Both the position numbers and the translations under genes were made by a program. DNA of 64,000 nucleotides from Lepas anatifera (lineage: Eukaryota > Arthropoda > Thecostraca > Lepadidae), in the NCBI GenBank assembly GCA_034440635.1, contig JAOTON010002241.1, positions 965,364-1,029,363 of the forward strand. Direction: 5' to 3'. Numbering within the stretch: position 1 is the first letter of the stretch; each line of letters begins with the position of its first letter. The notes under the pieces are model-generated. The model saw nothing but the letters and a program-made list of their open reading frames with translations, was not told the origin of the DNA and searched no databases. Below, one piece after another: positions 1 to 14,099 of the stretch.

Positions 1-3000
1 GATGCTTGGCTTCTCGGCTTGGACACGCGGCCGCTGTATAAGGTCACCGGACGGAGGGAGGGGGGATATCTGAGGCCCATCACGCAGGGACGGGTCCCTG
101 GTAGCCAGCAGTCCGCGGCCCTGAGACCGTCCAACCGGCCATCCGACACGGGCCCGTTCAGGGTTTCAACGGCTGCCCTGATTGCCAATGCATGTCACGT
201 AATGCAATATGTTGGAATTTAGGCTTGTCATTCACGGAGACCACGGCTCTCGAGGCTATCTTTTAACTGTCTTATGCTGTGCTGTTCTGTCGGTATAGTC
301 CGGCTAAGTGGAAAATAGATGCATGGCTTAACATGAGTTCGAAATTTGCACTGGCAGACGCCTTTAGCGACAAAAATGTCAGTGACGTTGCCCACAAACC
401 AAAAGTCAGTATTGGCGGCCGAGATGTGTCTCACGACAACACATTCGGTTTTTTGTAGCTCCTCCGCGGGGAGACATTTACATACTGCATGGCATCAGCG
501 TCGTGGAATCCACACGTTAGTCACAGATTCTGTTGATTCGCGTGACCTTCCAGCTTTCTCCGGTCGTTGCAGAATCAGGCAGCTGTAACGGCCACGGAGC
601 GACTGTGGCCGAGTTAGTCGTCAGCCGCCGCCAGGGCTCTATCTTCCAACGGCCGGAAAACAAAGAGGAAAACCGGTGCCCGGCATCCGTGATCGAACAA
701 AGCAGGTTTGGCAGGGCCGAGCAATGCCCGCGCACGTTAACTTATGGTTGGTGGTGCAAGATTGTGGTTGTTGTTCCCCACGGGCGGGTGTTCCGTCTGA
801 TTGGAACTGAGCAAAATTAAATGATCCGTGGCAGGAAGGACAATTTAAAACATTACACTACTCTCCGCTGAAATATTGGACTGTTATTCACGATACAAGC
901 CTGGTCAGTTTCATCGAGCTCGCAAGGAAACGCAAGTTTACATCGGATTTTTTTCGATTGGCATGCACCCTGCAAAATGACTGGCCCATCCATGGCCCTA
1001 TGGTCTAGACGGGATTGTGGACAGTGCTCAAATCCAGACAATCGGTAAGCTGTCTGCAGCTCTTTGTGTGGCCTTAGCTCTTAATAGTTCTGGACCCTGA
1101 GGAGATATTTATCCAACAGTCCACATAAGATTAAGCCAACAACTCAAGCCACGCATAAAGCTTTGTTGCCAAATCATTATACCCCACTTTCTACTTGGCA
1201 AGCTGAGCCAAGGCCTCTCAATGGCGGACGGTGTGACTAAACAGGGCCGGGGGCGCCGCCGATCAGACGCCCACATCTGATGGGCGCCGTAATGGGCGCC
1301 AGCGACGGCCGGCGGCGCCGCCATCAACCTCGGCTCTCCGCTGGAAGGGACCGGCCCATGGATCAGCCAGGGAAGTGATGGGGTGACGAGATAGCTCTCA
1401 GGCAGCGATAAAAAACACCGGACCGAGAGCCGCCAACAACTCCACACGACCAAACACCGAGAGAGAAACAAGTCTCCGGTCTACAGGGGCGCGTGATGAA
1501 CGGTGGACACAGCACAGAATCCCCCCGCGCTGTAACTTCGGTCTGTGATGACAGCGAAGGGTGGTCGCTAAAAGCCCGGCCCACGTAACCCCTTCCCTCT
1601 GCCAATAGTAAATTCCCACCACGTACTGGACAAGTGAAGACTGGCGTCAGCATGGAAGTTCCAAACCGACTCCAGGCACGCCAACAGCATACAGAAGGGT
1701 GAAATAACAGGCTCCCAGGCTAACTGGAAAACAGCGCCACCCTGGCAATCAGCTGGGGCAATGAAAGGGTGAAATCATAACCAACGGGCACGGGTTGACA
1801 AAAAAGGAAAAACCATCCCACCAGTGCATGTAAATGGTACATAACGCCTGGTCGCTGGCTGATTTCCACCTCTGGCATCCCGGCCGGCGGCGGTGGCGTC
1901 TCGGCCGTAAACAGCCGCCCACTGCGCTTGTTACCGCCGCCGCCCCCGCCCGCCGGGGCGACCCGCACCTGACAGGCGCAGGTACAGGTGGCGAGGCGCC
2001 GCCGCGCTGTCGTTACACCCGTCGGCTGCGGCCGCGACACAAGAGGCATGGAAACGGAGCAACGAACACCATCCCAGGAACCAAATGTCTCAGACTGCTC
2101 CGGCAGGTAGCGCGTTCCCTACGCAGAGGAGGGGTCGTGATGCCGAAGACATTGCAGCAGCGCTGCAGGCATCTGCTCTCGGACGCGCGCATTGTGGACC
2201 TGATTGGCCAACCCCGCTCACCGTGCCTGATTATGCACAGTTGCAAAACACCGTGAGATATGCAGTACCGATCATACCTCAGACAGGGTTCCGCGTTACA
2301 GAAGTTCATCCCAAGCCAGCTACAATTCCTGACTGGTGCGTCGTCAATAGGATCAACATAACATACATCTCCCAACCAGGAGGCGACGCCAGCTACACTG
2401 CTAACCATCTCTCGCAGTCGAATCAACCTGCAATAATCGGCCTCGGCCAGAGCCACTCCACCCTTCCGTCTGCGTCTGTCTGGTTACCTAGCAACCAGCT
2501 GGGCCGACTGACCGTCATCACGCCCGGTGCTTTTGTGCCGGCGACAACCGTCCGCCGGTGGGACCATGGGACCAGTAGTGAAACTCAGCCCGCGGCGGCG
2601 GCGGCGCGGCCGGTGGAAAGCGGCCCAGCTGCGTCGCTGGCGGCGCCGGCCGCCGCGCCAGCCCCACTTACCCATAGGACGACATTTCCGCAGCTTCTCC
2701 GATCGGCACGGCTGCCGGGCTGGCGGCCGTCGGACGACAGCCAGCGCTTCCGCTCGGATCGCAGTCTGCCAGTGTTCCCGTATGGCTGGCGTTGAAGGTT
2801 CCGCAAGTGGCGGTTTCTCTAATCGTGTTCAACAAGATGTCTTGAGCAGCGACTCATTTCCTCTCTGATCTTTTCTAACTGGCTAGGAGCAAACCACGGC
2901 ATACAAGCACAACCGCACTGACAGAACCTCAACCATCACTGGGTCCTAAAAGCGACAATGTATATTTTGTATGGCGCATAAATTTGCACCCGAGTGCAAG

Positions 3001-5777
3001 ACACACTCGTATATGCAGCTTTTGATAATGGATACGATAAACAGCGTTGAACCAATAGACTTCGAAACCACGCTGGAAATGAGGGAATGTGGCACCTTTA
3101 TGAGATTTGAACCGATACGTTAGTCCTGTCAAACATACAAAAGAAACGGGCCTTTCACGAGCATACTGCTTTCGACCCAAAACTCATTATTTGCGGAGAA
3201 ACCAAGTGTTTTAAATCGGAGAAATAAACAATGATGTGATAATGTGAGAAGTAATAAGGTAAATAAGCGGCAATAGACGCCCCCCCTCACCACACACACG
3301 GACCAACGCCCTCCTGTGTCTCGTTGGTTGAAAGATGTGACAGAATAGTAAGATTCCACATCCCCTGAACTGGTTAAATTCTTCGTTCACAAGTACCTAG
3401 TTTTGACAAAGTAAATTTTCAGCCCAAACGTTAACTCGTAATTACATATATCACGGAATTTGTTCATAATAAATTCGACGGACTTTGACGGAAAATCTGA
3501 AAAATGTAACCAGGCCACATACATAAAAACCACAGTATTATCTGGTACAATATAAGCAGCCACACCACGCGGAATTATACTCACAGGAGTCAGTCTTTCA
3601 TCGTCTTTAATCAATCATCGGCCTCGTTCTGTATCCGAGTCATAGGCCGACATAATTTAGACACCACAGCACATTCTCTCCATCGCCATTAAAATGTCAG
3701 AGGTTGCGCGGTGCCGGCGGCGACAAAGTCCGGGACAGAAGCGTCACCCGGCCACGACCCCGGGGACAGCGGCGTCAACTGCGCAAACCCAACACGCGCG
3801 TCAGGGCCGGGGTGGGGGCGGAAGTGAGGCGAGGAGAGGCCGCGGCCGGTGGTGCTGTTGTTCTTCTGGGGATTAACATTGTAGTGGCGATTCGCCGACG
3901 AAAACTCCCTCTACGAACGGGGGTTGAAGTCACTGGACCGTACCAGTTTTCTCCGTGCAAACAGTGGGTGCTAGCCTCTGCAATTCACTCAACCAGACAC
4001 TTGGAACCATCTTCAAGCCTATAATGTTTAACATTAGCGGTATTTTCTAATGTTTTCTGAGCGGTGGAACCCTGCTGGCGGAGCCCTCCTTTCTCCACTG
4101 GTCGTACTTCGTTCCTTCTCACAAGCCGCCGCCCACAGGCCGCCGTTTTTCCTGATATTCCATTTGCCCGGTGGCAGTTAACGGCCGGGGCTCCGACAGC
4201 GCCGGCCGGGCGTCGTCCTTTGTGCTCGGACGCGACGCCGGCACCGCCCCCTCATTCACCGCCCGGCGACAACCAACACCAGTCCCGCCGCAAGCTTTTG
4301 TCAGGCTGTCAAACGGGGCCCACAGCTAGCTCCCGGCTGATGGCCAAATATAAACAGAAGAGGCAGCGGGGTGGGTGGTAGAAAAACAGATAGAAGAGCT
4401 AAGCCAATCATTCAGGAATACCTGTTTCCACGCGAAATCTGTAAATGACGAAGCGCACGATGATGACTACGCCGCGATAACCGTGTGTCGACCTTTGTCA
4501 CGGGGCACGTGCCGCCGGCAGTGTATCCACCGCCGGCTGTACGGCATTGTCTGCGGCGGCGAGGTCGGAGGCAGCGCCTGTCCGGACGGCGGCGCCGCCA
4601 CGGCCTTGGTACAATGACAGACTAACGTGCCAATGTACACGCTCCGATAGCGACCCCGACCGACCGTGATCCCGATCGGTGGGATCGCGATCCACGCCGG
4701 GCGGATCCGGGAGCCTGGAACCCCACAGGCCCCGGCCCCAGGGGATGGCCGGACGACAGTGGAACCTCTCGTGCCATGCAGTGCAACGAGACAGCGGAGC
4801 CGACGAGATGATATCACGGCACTGAAGGGAGGTGCTGTATCTCCCCAATCATCGCGGGCATTAAATCATAAAAGCTTGCACAACTGGCAAGATTTATTCA
4901 CGTGGTTTCGAAAGCGTACGACAAACCCTCTCCAGAAGCCCCAACACACGCTTGCATCTACCAACTGTGCGATAATGCTCAGAGCCTAGCGAGGCGATTG
5001 AAAATCATCGTCGGTATTGCACAACCGTTGAATGCGATAGTTAATTACATAAACACCTGGGATCACACCGGAGATCAAGCAGATTTGATAGGTCGTGAAC
5101 TCAACTCTTTGACTCCACGACCCGTATCTGCTGAAGAACAATTCCGGTCGCCTCCAGTGGGCGGCGTCGAGCCCACGAACTCTCCAGTTGGAGAGACATC
5201 CCACCCTGACCTCTGCTGAGACCTCGGCACCTGCAGCCGTTCCCTCTGCCACAGTCGGCAGCCCAGACGGCAGCATCTCCGGCGAGCCGCGGCTCTGCTG
5301 CCGCTTTCTCCGCGCCGGAGGCACACGTCCACCACCTGGTACCGCCGACACTGATCCACACAAAACCCAGGCTGCGGGTCCCGATCGTCGCCAATGTCCG
5401 GCTTACGGTACAGCAGCCGAGATGAAGAGGGTCTCCATAGAGAGGACCGCACGTCTGCGGTGACCGTGTCGGTGTTAGTGTCCGAACTATGTCCCGTAGA
5501 GCGGTGACTGTCATAGGCGCTGGGAGCGTCAGAAACTGGGACTTCGCGTGACGCAAGTCTCAGCCGCTAGCCAGCCTGGCTATATTCTATCTAGGTATTT
5601 AAGCAGCCCTACCACCTGAGCGGCGGAAAACCGATTCCCCACCAATCCGCGAATTGCCGCTCTTCAGCGCGACACTGAAGGGGGGCGACATCATCGGTCT
5701 GTCAGCGTCCACATCAGCCCGGCCCGGCGGCAATCCCTCCAGCTACTGCATCCGCCTGCAGCCTGCCTGAACAGTAC

Positions 5778-6276
<499 letters not shown>

Positions 6277-9200
6277 TAGCGAGAGAGAGACCCAGATTGT
6301 AACTCCACCCTGTAAAGTGTTCGTGATCGCATGCTGTATATATACGGCCGGGGTGATGCCTCAGTCACAGAGTAAGGTCACACCGGCCCCATTCCGCTCC
6401 CACGCAGCATAAGTCACCGCCTCGCTTCACCCCCAATGGGCGGCTTACATTCCGCCCTGCTAAAGAGCAGGGCAGGCAAGCTGGCCCGACCTCAACCAAA
6501 TGAAATAAATCCGTTCACTACGGCCCGCGTGGGAGGAAAAATCCGTGTGCAAAACGACAGAAACGTCACCAGGTGCGACCATCTTTCTGCCTGTTTTAAC
6601 ACCGCTGCAAGATCAGCCTCCCCCGGCCAACAGAGGTCGTGGACTGTGTCGGCCAGGAGTGAGAGCGTGGCAGAGGCGGCTCGGCTCTCAGCAGGCGTGC
6701 CCTGGCTTTTTTAGCCGCCTTCGCGCCTGTTTACTCCTCGTGGGAAAAACGTGTCGACAAACAGGCCGCGCCGTGGCGCCCGGCGGCGCGCGTGCGCCAC
6801 ATTCGACACAGGTGCGGCACTTTCGGCACCGACGGCCGCGCCGCCGTATTGACGTGTTATTCTGTGCGGCGGACCGCCTGTCAGTAGCGTTTCAGAGCGC
6901 GGCGGCTGTCCGGATTTTTTTGACAGCGTTAGTGATGGCGTCAATTTACTACAGCCCAAAAAGACGTGAATAATGCGGCACTTGGGAGCTGCACTGACGA
7001 GCTCCTTGGCATATGCCTATAAATCACGATTGGCTATAATCATGAAAACTACTCACATTTTCCCCCGCAACACCGTTGTAGCTAAAAATTTATATGTTTA
7101 AAATCTGCAATTATTCCCAAAAGCCCTGCATTGCAACAGAACAAAGCATAACATCAGCCCACACGGCCTGCGCTCCCCAGCAACACAGGGGCGGTAGCGA
7201 AAAGCACATCAAAACAAGGCATCATATTTCGCCTGCTGTCCCAATCGCAAACCCACCGAATCACCGGATCATCCGCACCAGCTGCTGCCTCCGTTTCCAC
7301 CGCATCAGACAGTGAACCAGCCCGTGCCATTCGTCCGCCCTGTGCAGATGCCGACCGGCGCCGGCAGTGAGCCGGGCCGATCCCAGTACGGCGCCGGGGT
7401 CACACGGCCGGCACGCCCTGGCTGCGGTGGCGGCGCCGCACACCACCACCAGCCTTGACCGGCAATTACCGAATTTGGCGCCGCGGGAGAGATGGGTGCG
7501 CCGGCCGGACGGCGCTCAGCTGCCGCGACTGCTGCGACGCCTACGCAGCGACGGGGTGGAAGGGGTGTTACAAAACAAATCAATTTAAACGTAGAAGCCA
7601 GGCAAACGAACCTCAGAAGAAATGATCTTCCATGAGCTCAGTATTTTATCAATTCCACTGACAGCAGTTAGTGGGATATAATATGGGGCACCAAAGGGAC
7701 AAAGGCGCCCACTCTTTTAGTATGGCCTATCGATGTGTTTCAGTCTCAGCATTCACCTGTTCAGCTCTCGAATAGGGAAGTAGCGTTGCACGAGTGCAGT
7801 CAGTTCAGGGGCAGTGACAGTGTTGCTTCATACGACCACTGACTCAGGTGATCATCGAAACAGGGGGTTTTGTTGACTCCAAACTACCATGAAACACAAA
7901 CGGAGACAACTCAGACTGGGCGGACAACGGGAATGATCATGGGGGGACCGGACGTGACCGCTAGAATCAATCACGTCCTTCAATCGTACCGCCAACGAAT
8001 ACAAACAACGCTCAGGACCCAAAGCCCAGACTTGCCCTGGCCGAACAGCGTGGTGCGCCGTGGGAGCCTGCGGTCCACCGCCGCACAGCGTTGGCGACGT
8101 TCGCGACGCAGCAGCGACGACGTGACGCGCAAAACCGCGGCGCGGCCACGCACCAGGCAGCAGAGGCGCGTGTAGGACTCAGGTCACGGGGGAGACGGAG
8201 TGAAGAGAGGGGGGGCAATTGCATCTCATATAACGAAACAGTCATTCCGACCCAAGTGACAGGACTTGACAGCGGGTGAATAATACCCCCCCCCCTGGAT
8301 CCGGCCGTGTCACAATATCTGGCTGTTCCGGCTCAACATCAGCCATCTGCATGCGAGGAGCGCTTCCTGGTGCAGGTGGCGGGGCGTCGGCGGTGGAGCC
8401 AAGGACAACAGAGGCGGGGGTGGAAGCACCTGTGGCCAACATGCTGCGTAAACAGTGCCACCGCGCGCGTAGTGGAGTTGCAGGTCGAACACGAGAACTG
8501 TCACAACTCGATTAGAGGACTTCAACCACAGCGTTGTCTTAAGTCTGAACGATCCCAACGCTAGCCATCAAATACGCTTACATTTTCTAATCGTCAAAAT
8601 CCTAGGAAAGGACCCGGATAAAAATTCCGTTTTCAAATAATGGAGACTCTCAATTTCCTCTCATTGCAGAACAAGGGACGCCATTACAGAGTAGACCAGA
8701 AGATCATGTGACACCTCAATCCAAATGTTGCTGAGATCAGTTCGTGAGGTCCAAGAACGAGAGCATAGTTGATACACCCTGCTCAACGTATAAAATGAAC
8801 GAGGCCAGATATCCGTATATAGCATGATCATGATAATTTTATCAAATATAACTACATGGTTGGCGTTATTTAACTTCAATATCGCAAAACATTGACCGAA
8901 GCATTACTTCAATTTTATCTCCGAAAAACCACCGTCCAAAGGGTCAGAGATGCACATGAATTGTTCTCCTCAGATTATTTTCAATGCTTAGTATGGTCCC
9001 GAAAAGTTAAAAAAGAAGAACTGCAGCAGCAAAACCTGAAAGGTTAACGATCTTAACAGTTCCACCCTCACCACTTTGGATAATGGTTTTCTTGGATTAA
9101 ATCAGACCAGAGCCGTCGACTGCAAAACCGGGCGAGACTTTACAACATGCAGGCTTGCCACAGGTATGATCAGTATTTGATACCCCTCTATTTAGACTAA

Positions 9201-12200
9201 TTTTTGGTAAAACAATACCGCGAGCATATTTTATGCGGTGGATAACTATTTCCTTAAATCTGAGCTGGCAAATGCTAGCTGCCTAAGTAGGATAACAATA
9301 TAGTTTTAGAGATGTCTTCTTGGACTGTTAATCATTTCTTTCTGGCAATACTAATTTCCATGGCAGATACCGAAAAATAATCAAATCCACGCAGACACAT
9401 GTTTTTAGGGGAGATATATTAGTATATTTGTTGACACAGAAAATTCAAAAGGGCAGCGCTTTTGGCTATTCAATGATTATATTAAAAACGCGGTCGTACC
9501 AGACTGGTTCTTCCATAGCACGTAGTCTATACTACTTTTCTGGAGTTCTGACTTCATTCTGTTCATTCATTATTCTTTCCGGAAAGAATGAAATTCCGAG
9601 TCTTTTCGAACTTTGAAGGAGGGTCTAGCAGAATGGATTACATTTCCAGACATTTCTAGGTTGATCAGTACCACGACAGCATCCGTCAGATGAGTTTGCA
9701 GACGGACCACGAAGGGTCTGCAAAGCTCTGGCACACGGACGGTGCAGCCCTGGTATACCTGCCGCACGCTCGCACGCTGTGGGGTTCTGAATGCTACCGT
9801 GCTCCGGTTGTTTGGCTGTGGCCACAGGGCACTAGAGCGGAGCGGCACAATAACACAATACCCCTTCCACGTCAGAAGTCAGCGACGGCGGGTTTCCGGC
9901 AGTGACGACAGGCCTGGACCGCTCCAGGTACAGCGCTGAGGACGCCACACTCCAGCTACAGGCTTGCACCTACAGTTCAAGTTATCCACCATCGTTCAGA
10001 AATTCCGTCCACGTCCCGACTCCACTCTAAACGAGACGCAGATCCGAACACTACAACTCCCCGGGCCAATCCCGAGCCATGGCGTGGTGTTTCGAACTAT
10101 TCAATACTCGGCCCAGCTTTGACACCACTGCTGGGGCAGGTACGGCGTGCTGGCTCCCATGACCCGGCCCGTGACCCGGCCACCACGCATGGGACCCTCC
10201 CATGCACGTTCCCAGCCGTGGCAGGCACCGGTTCAGCCGCTACACGGCTCTGCAACATACGCTGACCCCCATACTGCTCATCGTAGTATTGCTCTTCAAT
10301 TGAACACACTTCGCTGATTTGGCCTATCTGAACTTCAACGTGGGTCTCACTAGAAAGGTGTACGTCATCCAATGCCGATAAGCCGAGTGGCTACCCGTCT
10401 GCGTATAACAACTCCCATTGCCGCCACCCTCGAATCGATGGCTCAGATACGGTCCATGAATATTTAGATAATTTGGCGCTTCTCTTCACGGAGTATGTTT
10501 AACGGGCTCCGTTATCACATAAAGTTTGTATGAAAGTGACCTTTGTAACCAAATTTATTCGTGTTAGGAAGCAATGGGGGTTTCAACTAATTTTAATCGA
10601 AACATTCAACTTTGAGGCAGCCTTTGATACATTTTTATCAAGTCTCACTCCACCCTGAGATTATCGCCTAAAACTAAACCCTGCTAGTGTTCCAGTTATT
10701 CCTGCTGCCTGCGATATTCCTCCGCCACACTGCAGCCACCCCGCTCTTGGCAACGTTAACCCTGGAAAACCAGAGAGACTGAGACTGAAAAGGTCTGTTA
10801 TGTAAGCGTCTGACCACCCTCTAACCCACCTCTCCGAACTGAACGTGTCATCATTAGGCAGTGTTCAAACCGGTCTCGGGAGCCGACCAGTCAGCGGTGT
10901 AAGCGAATGCCGGTGACAGGGCAGCAGCGGCGATACAGCCGGTCACGGGCTCAATGACAGCGGCGCACGCTGGGGTAATGGCGGCCACGCGCCGGTTCCC
11001 ACGGAGGCGGGAGATCCCCACCACACACACACAGGCGAGGACCCACCGGAATACCGTGCCGACACATCAGCAAACCGTGCTACGGAGTAACATGTGATGT
11101 AGGAGAAAAAACAACGCCAGATGGAAACTGCAAATAATTATGTAAAGGATGCCGTCTGCCCGTACTGACCGGTCCCCAGATGTTGGCTGTCTGATGTTCC
11201 AGATGTTGGCTGCCATGGAAACACACCCCTCCCATCGTCACTTTCATTAATGTTTAAAACCGTGTCGACTACTGCAGTATTGACAATCCGCAATGTCCAA
11301 AGGGGGCAGCTTCAAATGCTCCTTTAGCCTGTTAGTTCAGCGCACGGTGGGCGCGTGCCGGAGAATGCCGGCAGGTAGTTAGTAGTGCGTCTGTGATCGG
11401 TCCGGTGCGGCTGTCACGCAGCACGTGCTTTGTTTGCGATCCCAGCACGAAGTGAGCGGTTACTGCCGCACACCGGCTGGTTAGCAATCAGTCGCAGCAA
11501 CGGGACCGCGCAGTGGAAGGTACCGACCGCTCTGTGAGGCAGGGGCAGAACACGAGACGGGACCTCTGCTGTCCGAGGTCAAATACATCAGCGCAACAGA
11601 TTGGTGCCTACGACGAGAAAGGGTCGCACTTTATGATGAGAAGTGGCTTTGCCGGCCCTTCCCTCGAGAAGCGTTGTGAAAACATATCGATTGAAACCAA
11701 AACTATGCAAAATACATTATTTTTCGAGATACGTCAGTGCGAACGCGCACTATAGTCTTTTCATGATTTACCAAAACTCCTTATTAAGGACAAGGTGGCC
11801 CTGAGAACATAAAAATATGCAGGGTGCCACACAGTTCAGTAGGATACAAACCTACAAAGCCCGCCCATTACAGTCGGAGAGTTGTACGATTCTCGTCGCC
11901 GGATTTCATTTGTCGCGCGGTTCCGGCCGCCTGACACCGGGGTCGGTACCATTACCGGCGACCCGGAAGGTAGAGGTCAGGCGAGGTCAGGCCCGGAGGA
12001 GCTTGTAGCTCACGACAACACGCGTGCTGCCGCCCATCTGGGAGACCGTCATTATAGCAGAGTCGCTCCTGATAGCTGCAGTGTACTGGTTGTACTGATG
12101 TCCTAGTACAATTGAAAATCCTACTGCAAGCAACAGGCTTTATCACATAATTATTTCGCATTCCCGAGTCCTAGAGCTGACACCAGAGCAGCAGCAGTGG

Positions 12201-13035
12201 CGAAGCTGGGACGGGAGGAAGACTGGGGGCGGCTGTACCTTTTCCCAATTTCTGGTCCCGGTGTCGGCCCTGACGAGGTGAAATGAAGTCCCAGCGCTGC
12301 TCCCGGCAAAGTAACACTTTTAGGGGGACGACAGACACAAATCTAGCTCGACTATTGCATCTCGAGGATTGACGATGTCAATGAGGGACATGAGAACAGT
12401 TGGGCACATATAGCCAAAGAAGCTGAAGTGCCCTTAAACACCAATAAATAATAAACATGAGAACAGTGTTCAAAACCTGTATGAAAGGTATGTAACGCTG
12501 GAGAAAATAGATAATCTTACGCTACGAGAATGAAATGGTTTTGACTCCGACGTATCATGTTTGATTCACCAGTGATTTTGAAATCATTTTCGTGAAATAA
12601 AAATTAAAAAAAACATGGAACATGGACCTCGCAATTATTTTCTTTAAAGTTGTTATAACGGCCAACAAATGGCTGATGTGGATACACAATTGACATCATC
12701 CGATATTCTGTGACCCTTACATAGACCTAGTTGACACTGGCTGGGAACCGCATTGGGTCCTCCCTCTCAGACCCTGGGACCGAAAGACCCTGGAACCGAA
12801 AGCAGAATCTCAAGTTTGAAACATGATGGGTCTTGTTATTATCTTCCGCTCTTGCAGTGTTGCTGACAGGACCTCCCACGTCACCCGTATTACCGGACCC
12901 GCCCTTGCGTGAGCCTACCGTCCAGATCGAAGTTTCCTAGACCTGTCCGCGGGTAGGTCAATATTTCATAGACATAACATCTATAGTTGCCCCGTAGCTA
13001 GCTCTGGCTGCTGTGTCGTGTCCTCCCTGACGGCT

Positions 13036-13321
13036 CCCTGGCTGCGCCACATCAGCAGTACAGTGCCTGGCTGTGCCACATCAACAGTACAGTATATGGC
13101 TGCGCCACATCAACAGTACAGTATATGGCTGCGCCACATCAGCAGTACAATCACTCGCTGCGCCACATCAGCAGTGCAGTCTCTGGCTGCGCCACATCAA
13201 CAGTACAGTATATGGCTGCGCCACATCAGCAGTACAATCCCTGGCTGTGCCACATCAGCAGTACGGTCACTGGCTGAGTCACATCAGCAGTACAGTTCCA
13301 GACCGCGCCACATCAGCAGTA
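13036..13321. repeat. 29-bp minisatellite abutting a TACC splice donor
   Basis: About ten copies of a 29-bp unit with the core GCCACATCAGCAGTACAG, differing at a few positions. The array runs up to the base next to the intronic donor hexamer of the TACC exon at 13327-13474. The intron of that exon therefore starts with minisatellite sequence; on the minus strand the donor is followed at once by the repeat core TACTGCTGATGTGG. Confidence 0.95.
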
Positions 13322-13326
13322 CTCAC

Positions 13327-13474
13327 CCGGCCAGCCGCTGCAGCTCCGGGAGAACGCTGGGCCGCCCCAGCAGCGGGTCGAACTTGACGAACAGCGAGTT
13401 ACGCGCGATGTTGGAGGCCAGCCGCCCTTGGCAATGCTCCGCCAGCTGGTCCAGCTGCGCCGGGTCCTGGAAAA
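13327..13474 (-). CDS. TACC: TACC exon with FVKFDPLL motif
   Basis: A 148-bp minus-strand exon encoding about 49 residues, from FQDPAQLDQLAEHC through NSLFVKFDPLLGRPSVLPEL to LQRLAG. The SLFVKFDPLL segment matches the conserved (L/V)KFDPL motif that precedes the coiled-coil domain in TACC proteins, which act at centrosomes and spindle microtubules with XMAP215-family polymerases and Aurora A. The acceptor is TTGCAG directly upstream and the donor is GTGAGT directly downstream. The entry phase (1) matches the exon at 17706-17795, so the joined reading is ATDFFQDPAQ. It exits in phase 2. Both borders lie against tandem arrays: a reiterated acceptor upstream and a 29-bp minisatellite downstream. 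Using the AG eight bases into the exon instead would break the frame. Confidence 0.85.
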
Positions 13475-13607
13475 CTGCAATACAGGGGGGACGGGGGGTA
13501 GATATGGGTCCTGGAAAACTGCAACACAGGGGGGGGGGTAGAGATTGGTCCTGGAAAACTGCAACACAGGGGGGGTAGAGATTGGTCCTGGAAAACTGCA
13601 ACACAGG
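13475..13607 (-). repeat. Tandemly reiterated 3' splice site array
   Basis: On the plus strand the string GTCCTGGAAAACTGCAA recurs at 13464 (the native exon edge), 13508, 13548 and 13585, spaced 44, 40 and 37 bp and separated by G-rich GGGGTAGAGATTG. On the minus strand each copy reads as a pyrimidine tract, TTGCAG, then TTTTCCAGGACC. That is the native acceptor plus the first bases of the exon, repeated. The copy whose exon edge would be 13558 is 84 bp from the native edge and keeps the reading frame open. Confidence 0.93.
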
Positions 13608-13962
13608 GGGGTAGAGATTTATTTATTTATTTATTCAAGTAAATCGCCAACAGAAAATGATCCATTAACAGGCGAAGTCGATGTAAGTAAAAGGAAAACT
13701 ATGTACCCAGATGAGAGACACACATGTAAAAAGCGGTAAAAACAACAAAATGTGAGTGATGAGAAAGATGCAGCTGATGATAAAACCGATGGTAAAAGTG
13801 ACGGTAAGAAAAATTAAACAGTGCGAATATATGCAAGAACATGTTTCCTAAAATCGATAAAAGAGTCGTTGAAAAAATCTGCATTTCCCCGCCGCAGAAA
13901 TGCATTTAACTCCCTCGGTATACGCTGAGGGAAGCCGTTATTGATGGCTGGTGCGGAGAGAT

Positions 13963-13964
<2 letters not shown>

Positions 13965-14023
<59 letters not shown>

Positions 14024-14099
14024 CCAGGACGGAGAGATGGGTCCTGGAAAACTGCAACACAGGGGGAGGGGGTAGATATGGGTCCTGGAAAATTGAATC
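13965..14099. repeat. (GA)n tract plus two more acceptor-like copies
   Basis: A pure GA run at 13965-14019 is followed by an inverted copy of the TTTTCCAGGAC motif. Two direct copies of GTCCTGGAAAA then follow at 14041 and 14082. The 14041 copy keeps the CAG; the 14082 copy has lost it. These belong to the same family as the array at 13475-13607, displaced by about 430 bp. A short ATTT repeat (about 13617-13636) lies between the two blocks. Confidence 0.85.

Noticed and set aside
1870..1968. 99-bp minus-strand stretch with acceptor CGCCTGTCAG, donor-like GTGGAA and a Gly6/Pro4 peptide
   Set aside because: Phase 0 at both ends, so it cannot follow the exon at 13327 directly. The donor is weak and there is no similarity to the TACC coiled coil.
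2085..2795. 236-codon plus-strand open frame starting MSQTAPAGSAFP
   Set aside because: The longest non-repetitive open frame outside TACC, but it lies in GC-rich DNA with few stops. It has no recognisable domain, no promoter or splice context and an uneven composition. Kept as a possible but unsupported gene.
5218..5350. Possible minus-strand exon with acceptor GTGGATCAG and donor GAG|GTCAGG
   Set aside because: Splice-like borders exist, but two frames stay open and neither resembles TACC sequence. The phase-2 exit of the last firm exon does not select a convincing translation.
8290..8432. Minus-strand stretch reading GASTPASVVLGSTADAPPPA after GGCCACAG
   Set aside because: The composition is plausible for the TACC linker, but the acceptor lacks a pyrimidine tract. 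The only donor is in a G-run, and the phase does not match the preceding firm exon.
10097..10372. 91-codon minus-strand frame with acidic N-terminal part (MDDVHLSSETHVEVQIG)
   Set aside because: No acceptor or donor fits, and there is no similarity. Probably chance.
13036..13578. 186-codon plus-strand frame over the 29-bp array
   Set aside because: The period-29 repeat translated in plus frames gives repeated HISSTxxxCA peptides. It is antisense to the real TACC exon.
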